Of a DNA stretch of 64,000 nucleotides, positions 63,421 to 64,000 are shown in pieces. Position numbers and translations under genes: made by a program. This stretch comes from Cephalopachus bancanus. Its lineage: Eukaryota; Chordata; Mammalia; Primates; Tarsiidae. Where the stretch lies: assembly GCA_027257055.1 (NCBI GenBank), contig JAPVLO010000056.1, positions 2,728,001 to 2,792,000 of the forward strand, in the 5' to 3' direction. The notes under the pieces were generated by a model. The model was not told the DNA's origin. It did no database searches and saw only the letters and a list, made by a program, of their open reading frames with translations. The number at the start of each line of letters is the position of its first letter. Positions within the stretch are counted from its first letter, which is position 1.

Positions 63421-64000
63421 ACCCCCCCCCAAAAAACTTAGATTTTCTTACAAACAGAAAAGCCACAGTCACTCAACAAAATAAAGGGTTAAAAAAAACT
63501 GCACATCAGACTATTCTGTCTTCTTACATTTGTGCAAAATTAAAATGACTCCTTGCAGAATCCAATTTGGATAAGCCCATGTCAATACTACTAATACAAG
63601 CCATCACTAATGACAAGATTGATAGCTCAGGAGGGCGAGTCATTTCATGTTCACTGTGCATCATATTTAATTCGCCAAAAGGAGTTTGTGTGTATAATTA
63701 ATGCGCTTTTCTTCCTGCCTTCATTTGGAAACATGTAAAGGGTCTCTAGGGAATTCTGTAAGTTAGAAACAATTAATAAAATAAAACCACTTAATTAAAG
63801 AGAATAATTGGAGCCTATTTTACACAGAAAATGGAGGGATAAAAATCACTTTGGAAACACAGTGTACGAAAATTGTTGAGTTTTAAAAGAAAAAACCATC
63901 CGCAGACAGAACACATGTAAGTCATGATAGTGGACCAGTTTCTCAGGCCTTTTGTTCTGGGATGATGTAAATCCAACTGACTTGACATGTGTATGAAATG
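63421..64000. promoter_or_regulatory. repeat-free, homeodomain-motif-rich candidate regulatory element
   Basis: After a C-run at 63422-63430, the rest of the window has no named repeat. It holds many TAAT-core words: gtgtataattaatgcgcttt (63691), gaaacaattaataaaataaa (63767), ccacttaattaaagagaata (63787), gagaataattggagcctatt (63799), plus aatttggataagcccatgtc. CpG survives in aattcgccaaaagg and taatgcgc. This is the strongest enhancer-like texture in the window; conservation is inferred. Confidence 0.4.

Overview
This window is non-coding nuclear DNA from a placental mammal, almost certainly a primate: intergenic sequence or the inside of a large intron. No open reading frame exceeds about 150 codons. 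None shows a conserved protein, except decayed LINE-1 ORF2 and mariner transposase remnants. I see no exon, tRNA, rRNA, CRISPR array, operon or bacterial-type signal. The content is interspersed repeats of several ages set in unassigned, mostly AT-rich, CpG-poor sequence.

Organism. 7SL-derived dimeric Alu elements mean a primate. The youngest Alu copies (2001-2300, 29186-29495, 34233-34533, 40661-40954, 50465-50586, 62961-63289) share a set of differences from the human AluJ/S/Y pattern as I know it. They read acttggaaggctgagg, cagcaggtcgaggctgcag and gagactccaactc, and several are bounded by good target-site duplications. They also lack the right-arm changes I associate with lemur and galago Alu. 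Two young L1 copies share a 3' UTR unlike human L1PA. My inference is a non-anthropoid, non-strepsirrhine primate, i.e. tarsier-like; this was not verified by any search.

Layout. 1-5 kb: an old L1M 3' end, an Alu, then MIR and L2 relics. 5.7-6.5 kb: repeat-free DNA with homeodomain-like AT motifs. 6.7-10.5 kb: a nested block with an hAT MITE split by an Alu monomer, MaLR LTR pieces, and an old L1 broken by a younger 5'-inverted L1. 10.5-25 kb: many MIR and L2 relics, two further MaLR LTRs, an Alu monomer, an AluJ-like copy, and a long L3/CR1 relic. 25-29 kb: tandem MER5-like MITEs and a repeat-free stretch at 26.8-27.3 kb. 29-40 kb: Alu, MaLR LTR, dense MIR/L2, and a long quiet stretch at 37.5-39 kb. 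40.5-42.2 kb: two mariner relics, the first with an excellent inverted-repeat pair and an Alu inside. 43.7 kb: a 30-bp near-perfect palindrome. 44-60 kb: dense MIR/L2, a GT/GA microsatellite, a truncated Alu and a second 5'-inverted L1 in or beside L2 and MIR, and a MER1-type hAT element. 60.6-63.4 kb: a large 5'-inverted L1 carrying an Alu. 63.4-64 kb: homeodomain-motif-rich unique DNA.

There is no gene system here. What can be read is a history: ancient L2, MIR and L3, then MER5, MER1 and MaLR elements, then L1M, then mariner and lineage-specific Alu and L1. The stretches left repeat-free are the best candidates for regulatory function.
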